DNA of 64,000 nt from Ilex aquifolium (GCA_951799425.1 OX637395.1:17842951-17906950), one strand, 5' to 3'; counted from the stretch's first letter, positions 30,340 through 43,967 are shown. Notes: generated by a model from the sequence alone, not told the origin. Numbers and translations: made by a program.

Positions 30340-32817
30340 TCAAAGATTCTATGAAGATTGCTACTGACTCAGTGCTATCTTTCACATCTCCTTGCAATTG
30401 ATTTGGTTTACCTGGCTTAGCCTTGAATGTCTTCAGCAAAGCCACAATCATATTGCATGTTTTCTTATCCCTAATAAGAGGCTCTATATCATTGAAATCC
30501 ATCAATTCATCTTCTGATAATATTTTTTATCCTTTTCTACCTTTTCTTTGCCTTTTGAAGATGATGTTCCCATTTTCATCTCTGGTTCTCCTTTGATCCA
30601 GGATTTGCTTAAATTCAACAATCTTCTTGTCTAAGATGTCTTGCTTTGTTTGGACCTTCTTAATCTCCTTTAACTGCTCTCTAGTCCATGTTGGATTCTT
30701 TTTTTCCTATTGATGGTCCTTTCTTTGGAGGCTAAACTAGGAGTGAGATGTTGTATGCTCATCCAAGCAGAAAACTTCCTTTGCTCCCCTTTTTTTTGAG
30801 TCCTAGTGAGTGTTTGAAACCATCCTCTAGCAGGAAACATTGGATGCTTAACATAGTGCCATCTCTCATCATGGACAGCAGGAGGGTTAACAGTTCTGGA
30901 CCAATTTTTGTTATGACTTCAAACCTTCCTTTCCTTTTCTGGTTCTATCTTTCTTGATGTTATGGCTTCTTAATCCTTTGCCACATACCCTCTCTAGCCA
31001 TTGATGGTCCAATAAAATGATCCATCTTTTGCAGCCATTCTATTTTGGTCTAGCATTGATAGCTAGTGTTCTTTGCAGTGTCATGGTCCTCATGAAAGTG
31101 GTAAGGACCATGCCCATGTTGATACTTATCCTGAAGCTTGAAAAATCCAGGGTCAACACCATTAAATATCTTCTCATTACCATTGTCAATATGGATGCCA
31201 CCCTCTCCTCTAGTGTTGAGCTTAAGAATTTGTCTGTGAATTCTTTCACCATATCATCTAAAGGTAAGACATCTGGTTTTTGCAATTTCTTAGTTCATTG
31301 GAAGCACATAACCATTGACTCTTTCTCTCTGGGCCCAAGCCTTCTGTGCACTAGTTTTTTCATCTTTGGAATGACTCTCTTTTGCTTTGCCAAAAACCAT
31401 TCTAGCAATTTTTTTGTCCTCCTACAAATTGGTAGACACCCTATTAATGTTAACTTCTTTAGGAAAATGATCATTGTCTACACCTATTGACTTCTTCTTT
31501 TGAGACATATTTAAGCATTCCTTTTTGGATCAAGTCTTGCACACGATTTATAAAAGTGATGCAGTTCTTGGTTGAATACCTAAAAATATTGTGTCATTTG
31601 CAATATTCTTTTCATTTTCTATATTTCTTTAGGGGAATAGCATGTCCCTGAGATAGAATAATGAACTTTTTCCTAATTAAATCATCAAACAGAGCATCAG
31701 CCATTGACAAATGAAAGGAATACTATCGATAGGTTGAAGGGGTATCCTTTTTGAAAGGATGATTGGATGAAATATTGATAGGATCTTCAATTTTCTTCAA
31801 AGCATCACACAATATGGGTGATTTTCCTATAACTTATGCCACGTCAATCTCAACTTCTCCATCGAAGTCTTGGTAATAAGTGTCAAGTGAGTTACTTTTC
31901 CTCTGTTGCTATTCTCCAAGCAACGTCTCATATCTAGTAGCCCTAATTGAAAGTTCAAACAGATATTTGAACTCCATCCCTTCGTATTTCTTTCTTAATT
32001 CGAAGTCTAAACCATTCTGGACTAACTTAACCAACTCAATTTTGGGCAAGTAAACATGAATTTTGTTTCTTCCCTTTTAAATCTATCAATATACTAATCT
32101 GTAGATTCGTTTGACTTCTACCTTAATCTTGATAGATCTGCCATTGAGGCCTTTGGCTCATTTCTAAAAAATTGAGCATGAAACTATTCTTCCATTTCTT
32201 GTTAAGTTTGAATTTTATTAGCAGGCAAGTTAATGAATCAAGAAAAGGTTATCTTAGTCAAGGATTGTGGAAATAATTTCATTTTCAAGCTCCCATTGTT
32301 TCCAACTTTTCCACATTAAAAAGTGAATCTATCTATGTGCTCGATAGTTGATTGAATCTCTTCACCAAAGAAAAGGTTGAATTCTAGGATTTATAACCCG
32401 CATGGTGGATATGGCTTCCTAAACACAGGAATTTTTTATTTTTCTAAGGCTAGGGCCATATAGATCTTGTATCATTTCAACCAATTGATTTCGATTAAAG
32501 ACCACACTGTTGTGCCCTTCAAAATTTTCAAATTGGTCAAAAGGTTACCCCCTGGCCTAGAATTAAATATTCCAAGGTTCCATCGAAGGCATAACATGCC
32601 TCTCACGACCCCTTTTGGGGAATTTAGGGGCCATCCTTTGCCCATTTTTACCCCTGAGATTTTTTCCTAGGTAGAAATTAGGGAACACTTCAACAGGTTC
32701 CCCATCGAACACCATATTAAAATGATTTTGGTGGGGAAGGTCTGGTCTCATGTTGGGTACCATTGGTGGTAGCCTCTGATTTTTCATAGAAAATTGATTA
32801 GCCGTTACATGTGACAT
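30340..32817 (-). pseudogene. Tat-type gag, decayed
   Basis: The minus strand holds short open pieces (30311-30505, 31040-31285, 32563-32817) separated by stops and frameshifts. Around 31060-31140 one frame reads a CHFHEDH-like motif typical of the Tat Gag tail before protease. The segment at 31900-32260 sits where the Gag core should be. A start-like ATG is at 32815-32817. Gene order on the minus strand (gag, protease, RT, RNase H) is preserved across the nested insertions, which supports one ancestral Tat element. Confidence 0.5.
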
Positions 32818-34371
32818 TTCAATATACAGTAAGAGGGTTAGTTACTTGCAATTCATGTTTAGTTGTTTATAAATTAGATGATTTTATTAGTATAGGGTAG
32901 ATTTAGGTACTAACTTGAATTGCAGGGTGAAAGTGCAATTTGGAAAAAGTTTGGGGACAAAAGGGAATTGGAAAGGGAAAAAGAAGAATTTCGGGTCCGA
33001 ATTCTTGCCACTACCGTTTGGACACCCATCTCAATCAAATGATTCCCATAAAAATGGCCGAAAAGTGGAAAGGCTGACAGTTAACAACCGTCTGAATGCC
33101 ACTGATACCGTCCGGACGCCCCCGCCGGAAGCTGGAAACTGTTTTCACATCAAGCTTCAGATTTCATGCAAAAATTCAGCCTTCTTTGTCGTCCATCGCT
33201 GCCCATCCCTATCTATAAATACCCCTTAGTGTTTAGAAGAAGATCATCACTTATTAGAAGCATTTTATTTTCCAATTCTTTCTAAGCTTTGTAATGTTTA
33301 TATTTCCTAGCTTCTACATTTCTTGTTAAGCTATCTTCTTTATTTGGAGGGATGAACTTCTCTCACCTTTCTAGCCCCTTTGAAGCCTTGAAGGGTAAGG
33401 AGTATTTCATTCATTCTGTAGTAAAGAAAGAAGCATTGTACTTATCGCTTGTAATTTCTATCTTCGTCATTTCGAGGGATGAACTTCTCTCACTTTTCTA
33501 GCTTCATTTGAGGCCATGAAGGGTGAGTAGTATTTTATTCACTCTTTAGTGAAGAAAGAGTTTGTATTTATCTTTTGTAATTTTAAGTTTTGTTTACTTA
33601 GAGGGATGAGATTCTCTCACTTTTCTAGCTCACTTGTGGCCATTAAGAGTGAGTAGTTTCTCATCCACTCTTTAGTGAAGGGTGATGAATTTGTAATGTA
33701 GTGCTTGGGTAATATATTTGTGCAAATTCTATTATACTCAATTGTTCATCTAACTTTTGAATGATTGAATGTATCTAGCAAAGCTAACTTACTTTGTATA
33801 ATTGTTTGATCACATATAGACAATTTAAGTCTTGCTATAGGTGATGCTTATAATTCCCTACAAGTACCCAAGCTAGGTCTTCATGACAATTTTTCAATCT
33901 TCACTTCTATTTCGCTTAATCATATGATTGATTAACCTACTAAGCTGGATATTTTTTTAAGTTGTTTGATTGATTATAGACAGGTTAAGTCCTGACATAT
34001 TCAATGTTCATAACTTTGTGCATAATGTTGGAGCTAAGCTCATTAACATAAAATTAATCATTATCTTCTGGTTAATTTGTTATTGACACAAAGGTTAACT
34101 AAGCTATTACTGTTGCACAAATATTCCACTCAAACACTCATGCACATTTTTGGATCCCAAAACTAGAGTGATTTTTTTCTTTATTATTAAGAACTTTAAA
34201 TTTTCTAGCACACAACTCTCCACAACCACTCATTTCAAAAGTTTTCTTTCACCTATGTCTGTTGATCTTCTGTTTAAAATACCAACATTATTGTGGATAC
34301 GACCTTGGACTTAGCCGAGCTATTACTATAACACTGCTTATACTTGGACGTGCATATCTTTAGTCAAGTCA
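32810..34371 (+). repeat. Athila/Tat-type LTR, plus orientation
   Basis: It starts TGTGACATTTC and contains CGTCCGGACG (33109-33118), a TATA box (TATAAATA, 33214-33221), three similar GAGGGATGA-type blocks (about 33345, 33475, 33600) and the tail phrase TGGATACGACCTTGG ... CTTATACTTGG (34296-34350). It resembles the LTR at 9473-11193. Its orientation is opposite to the surrounding Tat coding remains. The edges are approximate and I found no target duplication. Confidence 0.55.
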
Positions 34372-34742
34372 TAAATACCATAGGGTTGGCATTCCCTTAT
34401 TCTATGGTTTGATTTCTAATAACAGTGGTAGATTTCTAATTAATTGGTCCTGACATTTGTGTCTGGCCACTCATTAATTCATTCATGGCATTAAATAAAT
34501 CTTCCAATCGACGAACAATTATCAGGCAATTGTTTAGTAGGGGTTCACTGCCTTGTTTCAGGACTTCTTTGGATGAAAATAATGGAATAATTCTGAACAG
34601 AGATGAAGTAAAAATAGAGAACTACTAAAAGGAAAATTCTTTTATTAATTCAACGAAGGAACTTTGGTTACAAAAGAGACTAAATGAACAACCTACACTA
34701 CAATCTAAAGCCAAAAATCTATGCTAACACTACTCCTAATGA
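34372..34742 (-). repeat. Probable Tat LTR fragment, left of solo LTR E
   Basis: Non-coding. It lies at the 5' side of the minus-strand Tat gag, where its LTR and leader are expected, and continues at 36984 after solo LTR E. Assigned by position more than by sequence. Confidence 0.35.
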
Positions 34743-36983
34743 TGTAATGTCCCAAATTCCACCCTAGAAGGCAATACTATCGAGAAACCATCTAATCATG
34801 AGAGCAACTAACAATAACCATTAAATAACAAACCATTCATCCATCTAACTTACAATTCAAAACCAAACAGTATCTAGCAGCGGAATAATTAAAACTAGTT
34901 GAAACATTATTTCATAGAAATCTCTTAAACTCTAAACCAAAAATAAAATAACTTTATTCCTCTAAGACAAGGTCCACATCTTGATTCTCCATCGGCTTGT
35001 AATCAACCTGCTCATCCACATCAACATCCTCTTCTATGCCAAAATCTGTAAGTGTGTGATTGTAGGGGGTGAGCAAAAGTCCGTAGAAAATCCTTCTCAA
35101 ATCCCAACAAGGTTTTAAAACAACATAAAGAAGGCAAGTCTCTTTTGAAAAATAACATATATAAATTTTTTAGAGTAAAAGCATGACAGTTGTAATGATC
35201 TCAAGCCTACGGAATACAGTAAATCAATGATAGGAATAAACTTGCAAGAAATTAAAGTAATCAATAAATAACTCAGTAGCATCATCTTATATTCTCATGT
35301 ATGTTGGTTGCTTCTCAGGAATCTACAAAATAATTCTACCTCGTTTACACACCACAACCACACAATCTCAATCATTCCCTGCATTGCACATCACAAACAA
35401 TTTTAGGAAGGGTGCATACTATCTCCCACAACATTGACGAATCCTTCACAAGAAAGGTATATCATCCCTTAGCCTCGAACTTATGTGAACAACGGTGGTT
35501 GTTCTCACAAACAACAATCCATTACAAGTGTTAGACAACCATCTCAACCCCACTGGGATAGACTAACCTCTAACACTCTATGACAGCTCTCGTAGGCAAT
35601 TCAAGTTTGTCACACCCAAACCATACAAGAGATGAAACCACAATTTTTTCAACAATTGCAATCTTAATCAATCACAATTTCCATAAGAACTCAAGTATCA
35701 CAATTTCACAATTCTCAATATACTATAGTAATAAAGGAATTCAAATATGCAAGAGATCATATTAAGAAAACCTTCACAATTGCGATATCAATATTTTAGG
35801 GTTCTTCCAAAAATCATAATTTCTTGGGAACAAAATAAGTATTAGATGAAAACATGATTTAATCAAGAATAAGAATTTAGAAATCAAGAATCCATGTATT
35901 TTCCACAATCAAACATGTATTTAGCAAAACTAGGGTTTTGGAAATCAAGAACAAGCATTTCTTGAACCCAAACATGTACTTTGCTCAAAACTATGTTACA
36001 ATGATAAAGAAACCAAGAAATTATAAGTATTTATCATATAACTATCAAGAAGATTGAAAACATGCATACATAATAGCCAAAGTCTCAATGAAAGAACTCA
36101 CGAAGAATTTCCTACCTTGATTCTATAGTTTTGTGTGTAAACCTAGTGTGTTTGATCCATTCCAATGTGAGAATCCCCCTTCAATCTCGTGTTTCTCTTC
36201 TTATCTCTTGATCTCTAAGGTTCCCTAGGGCTAAGAACTGATAAAATAGGGCTAGGGGAGGCATCCTTAGGTATTTATAGGATGAGAAAATAGTCTAGTT
36301 GGCGCAGACCTAAGATTCAAAATCGCGACCGTACGTTTGAACGATTTACAAGGCGTTCAAACAGAGTATTGGGCGTTCGAATGGGGTTTGGTCCCAATAT
36401 ATTGATTTTCTATTAGAGTTTCTGTCAGACACCCAAGTACTGGGACTAACTGGCTTTCGAACGAATTCATTCACGTTCAAACAGACTCCAGTTTTTGCCT
36501 GACCTTCCAAGGAAGTTTTGGCAGAGTTAGAGGTCGATTTATGAAATTTTTGTGATAATAATTTTGTAGCCCTGGAAGTCTAGTAGTTACTGTAGAAATT
36601 GAAGATCAATCGGACATCAGGGTAGAAAGGTATGGTCTAAATACTAAGGTAGTATCAAATTCCTTCCTACCCGAATTTTTTCTAAAATGCGCTTTAACTC
36701 CGGAATACTTCCTAACTTCTCATACACCCCATATTACCTCTCCCAAAGTTTCTTGACCTTCCGGATTCAATGGAGGCCTTATTGTGACCTAAAAACATTT
36801 AGAAACTTACCTAACCACCATTCTCAAGCTTAAACGACTTCGAAACTTAAACTTCATGATCAATTTCTCTCCCAAGTATTTATTTATACACTTACAATCT
36901 ATATGGTTCATTCTTACGTCATTAAATATGAGTATTACAAATAATTACGTCACTATATTAAAATAAAAATGTGGGGGTTTACA
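34743..36983 (-). repeat. Solo LTR E (old)
   Basis: The minus strand runs from TGTAAACCCCCAC to GGGACATTACA. The flanks AATGA (34738-34742) and AAGGA (36984-36988) are a target duplication with one change. TATA box TATTTATA (plus strand) lies at 36272-36279. The array at 36330-36480 is a worn form of the TTCGAA palindromes of E': TTTGAA, TTCAAA and two intact TTCGAA. A splice-donor-like AAG/GTAGGAA lies near 36115. Clearly older than E'. Confidence 0.85.
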
Positions 36984-37330
36984 AAGGATGCCCAGATTTG
37001 CAAGTCTTTTGGGGTTTAAAAACGTGTCCTCCTTCTTTCTTTGTTGTCCCTTTTATAGTCATCTTCTTTGACGATTGTACTTCCATCAATGGTTACTCAA
37101 TAGTAACTCCCAATGTGTAACTTTCCTCTATTTAAACATGTCTGTAACTGGCCATCTTCCCACCTTGCTTGGGCTTTTGCCAAGTGGAACCTTCTTAGCA
37201 AGCCTGGGAATGGCAGGTGTCAATCCATTGAATGTTCCTGGATTTTTATATTTTGGGCTAAACACTTGTACGTCTATATTTTGTTATTAATACAAACATT
37301 TACCTTCTAGAAAAAAAATGGACATTATCC
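36984..37330 (-). repeat. Probable Tat LTR fragment, right of solo LTR E
   Basis: It contains a minus-strand TATA-like sequence (complement of CCCTTTTATAG near 37050). Short plus-strand frames at 37075-37310 show no known domain. It reads as the continuation of 34372-34742. Confidence 0.35.
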
Positions 37331-38398
37331 TCTTCTACAAAAATGAAATTATTTTTCAAAGCATTTCACAACTCCTATACATCAATCAAAGACCACGAAT
37401 CAACTACACTCTAAGAAGAGAACTCTTCACAAATAAATTGTGATCAAACCCAAGTATCACAACATGACAGTGAACCTGTTTGACGACACCCAAATAGAAC
37501 CCACAAGCTTGAAGCAAGAATGAAAATGTATTTCAACATAATGGAGCAAGAGTGGGAATATATTTGTCAAGGATATAAACCTTGGCCAAGCATTTAAACA
37601 TAATGGTGCAAGGCAAATGTAGCATATTCAGAATCATCAAGCACGACAAGGAATCTAATCATGTTATTCCAAGAACTCCTCAATTCTGCTACAAAAAAAT
37701 GCTGCACTTTCGAATTTGACAATTCGAATTTGAAGATGTTTGCTGCGAATGACGACCAAGTCGACGATCATGATAGAAGATAATAATCGATAATTGATCG
37801 ACAACGGTAGTAGCGATGACCGTCATCACGGATCTCCTGCACCATCTCTGTTGTTGTCGATGGGTTACTGGTGGAGCCAAACATGGATGATGAGGATGTG
37901 ATGGTGCACCCAGACTTGTATTCGATACCACAGACAATAGAGAGAAAGAGAGAATTTTTTAGAAAGAGATAGTAGAGAACAAGAGAGAGAAAGAGAGAGA
38001 GAGAATAGAGAAGATTGAAAAAGAAGGAACCCAATGTGATATACTCAAGGGTACTCTGGTAATTAAAAAAATTGTTAGATTGGACTAAAAGACAAAAAAA
38101 AAGCACTTGACATGTCCTTAATGTCTTAAAAGTATATTGTTTGAAGTTAATGGCTTGAAAAACTGGCTAGAATTTTGACTAATTTTTGCACAAAAAAAGA
38201 AAAGAAAAGAAAATTATAACCATGCATAGGAGTGAGATCTTATCTGATACATTTTCTCTTTAGTTCCTTCTTGGAGATCATTTCTTATGCATTTACGTAG
38301 GATCTGTTGTAGACAGGTGGATCTGTCACTTATTAATGGTGGATAATCCGCTAAGAAATAAATTGAAGAACAAATGTATTAAAAGGAATATAGATCCC
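37331..38398. other. Unassigned sequence with (GA)n run
   Basis: A GA-rich stretch lies at 37940-38010. On the minus strand a frame at 37768-38106 ends with FGSTSNPSTTTEMVQE, preceded by TGTGGTATCGAATAC, which is loosely like a retrotransposon leader. This is too weak to call a copia start. The rest shows nothing I recognise. It ends at the CACTC target site of element D. Confidence 0.3.
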
Positions 38399-38403
38399 CA
38401 CTC

Positions 38404-41026
38404 TGTGACGCCCCAAATTTCCGGGGGTCCTTTATTAACCGTTGACCATCCGTCAACCTGCGGAAATACTCGTGATAGTCGTATAACCCGACACCACGTC
38501 ACTCACATGCTTTTAATCAGATTTACCATCCACAAGGTCAATTATACCTCCATTTATGTCCATTTATGTCATAGAAGCCAAAGAAAACAAAGCCCAAAAG
38601 CATGGCTAAGCATTTTGAAAATTTCAAGTTTTTTTTGGAAAAAACCTTCCGGAAGGTCGACATACACCTACCGGAAGGTCACTGAAGGAACTGTTACATG
38701 AAAAAGATCAATTTCAAGAACTTCCGGAAGGTCGACATCAGTAGCAAAAACCTTCCGGAAGGTCCATTCCAGTAGCCAAAACCTTCCGGAAGGTTCATTC
38801 CAGAAAACAAAACCTTCCGGAAGAACTCGGCAGTCAAAAAGAAACCCAAGGCAAAACCTTCCGGAAGGTCCACTCCAGTAGACAAGTCCTTCCGGTAGGT
38901 TTTACTCCAGTAGCTAAAATCTTCCGGAAGGTTCATTCCAGTGGGCAAAACCTTCCGGAAGGTATTAGCTGTGAGCAAGGCAAGCTGGGGTTTTTAGCAA
39001 AACCTTCCGGAAGGCCGACACACACCTTCCGGTAGGTTTTCAGACTGTGAGCATAAAAATGGATTTCTTCCCCCTCCAAACCATCCTTAAAGCTACCCCA
39101 TACACTCCAAACTCATTCAATACATGTTTAATGAGATTTTCCATATAATACCCAACTCATACAATCTCTATTACAATTCATTCCATATTATATATACATC
39201 AAAATGGAATTTTGTTAAAGGTTTTACAAAACTTAAACTAAGGCCACAAGCCGGCCCCCTTCATGCTTGATGCTCTCCAAATGAGCCATCCGCCGGAGCA
39301 AAACCCACACCTGAAATGTTTTTCCCATAAAGGGTGAGCCACGCTCAATAGGGTATCTCCTAGAGAGGCTACTCCCCAACCTAAATGCATATGAAATGTC
39401 ACATGCTATCAATCAACAATCCACAACAAGAATATATTCCATGTTGAAACATGTAATGTCATGCTATGAAATGAGGTGAGACTCACTCATGCACATCAAC
39501 CGAGCCCTTCCCGGCTCCTCTACACATGCAAGTGCCAATGTGTACCAATCCGTCATTTATGTTCCACATCAAATGACATTTCATTCTAGGGTCTTTGTAA
39601 GGGGTGGATGTTCATGGACTCACACCAAAGGTCACCCAACCTACACGGAATTCATGGACTTCCACCAACGGTTCCGCGTACACCGACACACTTTATGGGC
39701 TCTTATACCAACGGAGTGCGTATCCAATCACCGGGTCTCTCACCCGAGGGATTTTCTAGCCCTTCTTGCTACCCCAACCCTATCAACATATAAACCATTC
39801 AACTCGTCTAGGTCATCGACCCATATTACCCGAGCTCACTCGTCATCCACCATGTGTGGTGAAGACAAATAACCATGCACACACACCTCCTAAAATGCGA
39901 TGTTCCCGTGCATATGAAATGTGGTGCTCCATTGCAACACCAATACAATGTTCGATATGATATGAGTGACATATGAACATTCTCAACACATTTCTCATAT
40001 TCCATGGCAAAATCATATCAAAAGCATATAATTCCCATAATACAAATTCCAAGCATGTTATCAACATACTAAAATTTCATGGCATATATATAAACACATA
40101 ACACGCCCACAATTTCATATAACACATGAATTTACATTGGGTTCATTTCACATATCCAATTCATAGAAATCACAATTAGTAACTTCTAAATATTCATCCA
40201 AGTTAGGATTTCCTTTACCCATTTCAATACCCAATTCACCCAATTTCACAACAATAGGCAAGAGACACATAGGCTATCATCCTACCCATTCCATAAAAAC
40301 ATTATAGGCTTGGAATAAACCTTAGTAGGAAGAAACCCTACCTCTTGAAGCGTGAGGAACGACCAAGGGAAGTTCCAAGACCCGATTCAAGCCAAAAACC
40401 CTCACTTCTCGAAAATCCCGTACCTTAATCTTCGGTAAAACTTGCGCTTTTTGGTATAGCTGCGTAGCCCTCGATGAGTAGAGCGACTTTAATTCTTGGC
40501 TTGCGTGGATTCGAGGTCCGTAGCGCCGTAGATCGTAGAGAGAAGGTGAGTTTTTCTCTCTTTTCTCCCTCTTTCTCTCTATCGGCTGAAACCGGCTGAA
40601 CAATGGGGAAAAATCTAATTTTTCCCCCTATTTATATTTTAGAATACTTGGCCCACAATTCGCCACACGTCCTATTTAATTCCGGGTCCGTTTTAATCCC
40701 GAAACGATTAAATTTCGCTCCGGTTCAAGTTCAAATTATTTTTGTTTTAACTTGTGTTTAATATTTCCCCAAACCTGGAAACTTTATAAAAATTTCGTGT
40801 ACAGGGTCACCCGGGGCCCGTTCGTCTCGTAAAACGCAAAAAATCCGACTATCTCGGAATTCCACGAAATTTGACGTGGTAACTAGATTTCGCGAGACGA
40901 ATCCAACGGTGAGGTCCGTTTCGTCATCCGAGTTCTAGAAAAATTCAGGTTTACAACCTGTACTGTAGTGGCAATTTACCGTTTTTGCCCTTTTTCACAA
41001 AGGTTGAAATTTTCTCGGGTTTTACA
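38404..41026 (-). repeat. 3' LTR of element D
   Basis: The minus strand runs from TGTAAAACCCGAG to GGGGCGTCACA. TATA box (TATTTATA on plus) is at 40629-40636, splice-donor-like AGAG/GTAGGG near 40341, GAGC..GCTCACC element at 39334-39348, and palindrome array at 38640-39045. Open frames inside (39489-39872, 40322-40603 and others) recur in the other LTR and shift frame between families, so they are not genes. Confidence 0.97.
38640..39045. repeat. CCTTCCGGAAGG palindrome array (3' LTR of D)
   Basis: Nine copies contain the perfect core TTCCGGAA, mostly extended to CCTTCCGGAAGG, and three more are changed in one arm (TTCCGGTA or TACCGGAA). Spacers are about 20-30 bp and often read CATTCCAGTAGCCAAAA. 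The array lies in the downstream third of the LTR, inside the predicted leader intron. The 5' LTR has the same array at 46299-46704. Confidence 0.95.
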
Positions 41027-41040
41027 TTCTTCCCCCCTTA
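41027..41040 (-). other. Polypurine tract of element D
   Basis: The minus strand reads TAAGGGGGGAAGAA directly before the 3' LTR. Confidence 0.88.
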
Positions 41041-41120
41041 AAAGAATTTCGTCCCCGAAATTCACACACTCATGCACACACAATTACACGCATATGCAAC
41101 AGTCATATAATACTAAATGA

Positions 41121-42368
41121 CTATAAGAATGTACCTCCATCCTCAAATAAGAAAGGATAGCTGGCACGTATGGTGTCCTCACGCTCCCATGTTGCCTCCT
41201 CCACTCCTCGGTGCTGCCACAACACCTTCACTAGCCTCACGGTCTTGCCTCGCAAAACCTGCTCTCGGCTATCCATGACACGCATTGGTCCCTCCTCGAA
41301 GGTCCCATCCGCATCAACTATGAGCTCGCCCCAATCCACAACATGCGTCGGATCTGGAGTATACTTCCGGAGCATGGAGACATGGAATACGGCGTGAACA
41401 CCCGATAAAGTTGGCGGTAACGCCAATCTGTAAGCCACAGTGCCAACTCTCTCAAGCACCTCAAAGGGCCCAATATACCTCGGCGACAGTTTTCCCCGCT
41501 TGCCGAATCTGATCACCCCTCTCTTAGGCATCACCTTTAAGAAGACGTGGTCTCCCACCTCAAATTCCAGAGGCCGCCGCCGCCTATCGGCGTAACTCTT
41601 CTGCCGGCTCTGAGCCGTGAGAAGACGCTTCCTTATCAGGTTCACCTTCTCCGAGGTGTCTCTAATCAAGTCTGGACCCGTAGAGGGTCTTTCCCCAACT
41701 TCAGTCCAACAAACCGGAGAACGACAAGGCCTCCCATAAAGCGCCTCATAGGGTGCCATCCGTATGCTCGCCTGATAACTGTTATTGTAGGCGAATTCCA
41801 CTAAGGGCAAATGCTCTTCCCAGTTACCCTTGAGATCTAGGACGCATGCCCGTAGCATGTCCTCTAATGTCTGGATGGTCCTCTCCGACTGACCGTCCGT
41901 TTGGGGATGGTAGGCTGTGCTCATCCTCAACTGAGTCCCCATGGCTCGCTGGAAACTCTCCCAAAAGTGAGCCGTAAACCTGGGATCCCGATCCGATACT
42001 ATAGACACGGGTACCCCATGCAACCGGACTATCTCCCTTATGTACAACCTGCAGAATTCCTCCAGAGTGAAGGTCATCCGCACCGCCAAAAAGTGTGCCG
42101 ACTTCGTAAGCCGGTCCACTATCACCCACACCGCATCACGTCCCCGTGATGTCCGTGGCAAGTGGGTCACAAAGTCCATTGTGATGTGCTCCCACTTCCA
42201 CTCAGCCACTTCCAAGGGCTGGAGCAACCCTGCTGGCCTCTGGTGCTCGGCTTTAATCTGCTGACATGTGAGGCATCTACTGACAAAGTCGCCAATTTGT
42301 CTCTTCATTCCGCTCCAGTAATACTGGCGACGAAGATCATGATACATCTTCGTGCCGCCTGGGTGCAC
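41121..42368 (-). pseudogene. Integrase and chromodomain of element D
   Basis: 415 residues in frame with the RT-RNase H part. The first histidines of the HHCC finger lie just upstream of the first ATG, so this is not an independent gene. Cysteines read CLTCQQIK. The DDE core shows MDFVTHLPRT, SDRDPRFTAHFW and DGQSERTIQTLE. A GPFEV module follows, then VFHVSMLRKY, then a chromodomain of about 60 residues with VKVLWQHRGVEEATWE. Integrase inserts the DNA copy, and chromodomains of this clade read heterochromatin marks. It is cut off from the rest of pol only by the TAG at 42405-42407. Confidence 0.93.
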
Positions 42369-42404
42369 CGCAAAACGAGAGCAATGGAACTCCCTGAGGA
42401 TCTC

Positions 42405-43967
42405 CTATCTCAGCTCCGCCGACTGGGGAACCACTACCCTTCCCCTAAACCGAAGACTGTCATCCGAGTGAATGGCCCAGCCCTCGTCACCAGTACCCGC
42501 TTGCACTCGGTCCCTGATGGATGATAACTCTGAGTCCTGTCTCTGTGACTCGATCACTCTGCTCAGTAGGGAAGGCGTAGCCACCAAACTCCCTAAAACA
42601 CCCTGAGTCCGACCCCGATAATGCAGCCCAAATTGGCCCACGGCCTCAAGCATCCGCCACTCCCGGGAAGCCACACTAGCTAAGACACCCCGTGACTTCC
42701 GACTAAGTGCGTCAGCCACCACATTTGCCTTACCGGGGTGGTAATGCAAAGTGAAGTCATAGTCTTCTAGGTACTCCATCCACCTACGCTGCCTCATGTT
42801 GAGGTCCCGTTGAGTGAAGATGTACTTCAGACTTTTGTGGTCCGAAAACACTTCAAATCGTTCACCATACAAATAGTGGCGCCAAGCCTTTAAGGCAAAG
42901 ACAACGGCCGCCAACTCCATGTCATGCGTGGGGTAATTCTGCTCGTGATTCTTCAACTGTCGAGAACCATAAGCCACCACTCTCCCGGACTGCATCAAGA
43001 CACAACCCAGTCCGTCTTTAGAGGCATCGCAATATATCGTGTAGTTTTGTCCCCTTTCTGGGACAATCAAGATAGGAGCTGAAGTGAGTCTCCTCTTTAG
43101 TTCTTGGAATGCCTTCTCACACGAATCATTCCACTCGAACTTGACCTCCTTCCGGGTCAATCTAGTCATAGGTGCGGCTAGTCGGGAGAAGTCCTCGATG
43201 AACCTCCGGTAATACCCTGCCAATCCCAAGAAACTACGTATCTCGAAGACTGACCTTGGCCTCTCCCAGCTCATAACTGCCTCGACTTTCTCCGGATCAA
43301 CTGATACCCCCGAAGCCGACACCACGTGTCCCAAAAATTTCACCTCCGTAAGCCAAAATTCACACTTGCTGAACTTGGCGTACAACTGGTGGTCCCTCAA
43401 GGTCTGGAGAACAATCCTTAAGTGACCCTCATGCTCCTCCTCTGTCTTGGAGTAGATCAGGATGTCATCAACAAACACTACGACAAACTGATCTAAATAG
43501 GGCTGGAACACCCTATGCATGAGATCCATAAATGCCGCCGGGGCATTCGTCAACCCAAATGGCATCACCGTGAACTCGAAATGCCCGTACCGCGTTCTGA
43601 ACGCCGTCTTAGGGATATCTGACTCCCTAATCCTCAACTGATGGTAGCCCGTGCGGAGATCTATTTTTGAATAGACCCGCGCTCCCCTCAGCTGATCAAA
43701 CAGATCATCGATCCTCGGCAAAGGGTACCTATTCTTGATGGTGACCCGGTTCAACTGCCGATAGTCTATACACAATCGAAGGGTCTTATCCTTCTTCTTG
43801 GCAAACAGCACCGGAGCGCCCCAAGGTGAGGTACTCGGTCTAATAAAGCCCTTGTCCAATAATTCTTGTAATTGAACCTTGAGTTCTTGCAACTCAGCTG
43901 GCGCCATCCTATGTGGAGTCATAGAAATGGGTGAAGTACCCGGATGCAACTCAACGCTAAAGTCCAA
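42405..43967 (-). pseudogene. RT and RNase H of element D
   Basis: About 520 residues. RT motifs in order: [50 protein letters not shown], and the catalytic FVDDILIYS at about residue 166. RNase H follows with [10 protein letters not shown] (about residue 312), [10 protein letters not shown], and the end block [16 protein letters not shown]. This part is in a different frame from gag-protease because a base is missing near 43968 relative to element D', so the ATG at 43967 is only the first methionine of the frame. A TAG stop ends it where the linker should continue into integrase. Confidence 0.94.

Noticed and set aside
37768..38106. Host gene or copia gag start on the minus strand
   Set aside because: There is only a low-complexity leader and a short Ser/Thr-rich tail, with no domain or usable primer-site match. 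Left as unassigned.
38640..39045. Regularly spaced repeats with spacers, resembling a CRISPR array
   Set aside because: Repeats are 8-12-bp palindromes, spacers are alike rather than unique, the array is duplicated in both LTRs of element D, and the genome is a plant's.
39489..39872. Open frames duplicated in both LTRs of D (also 47148-47531, 40322-40603, 47981-48262)
   Set aside because: They are duplicated only because LTRs are duplicated. In D' and F the homologous DNA is in other frames or interrupted, so coding is not supported.
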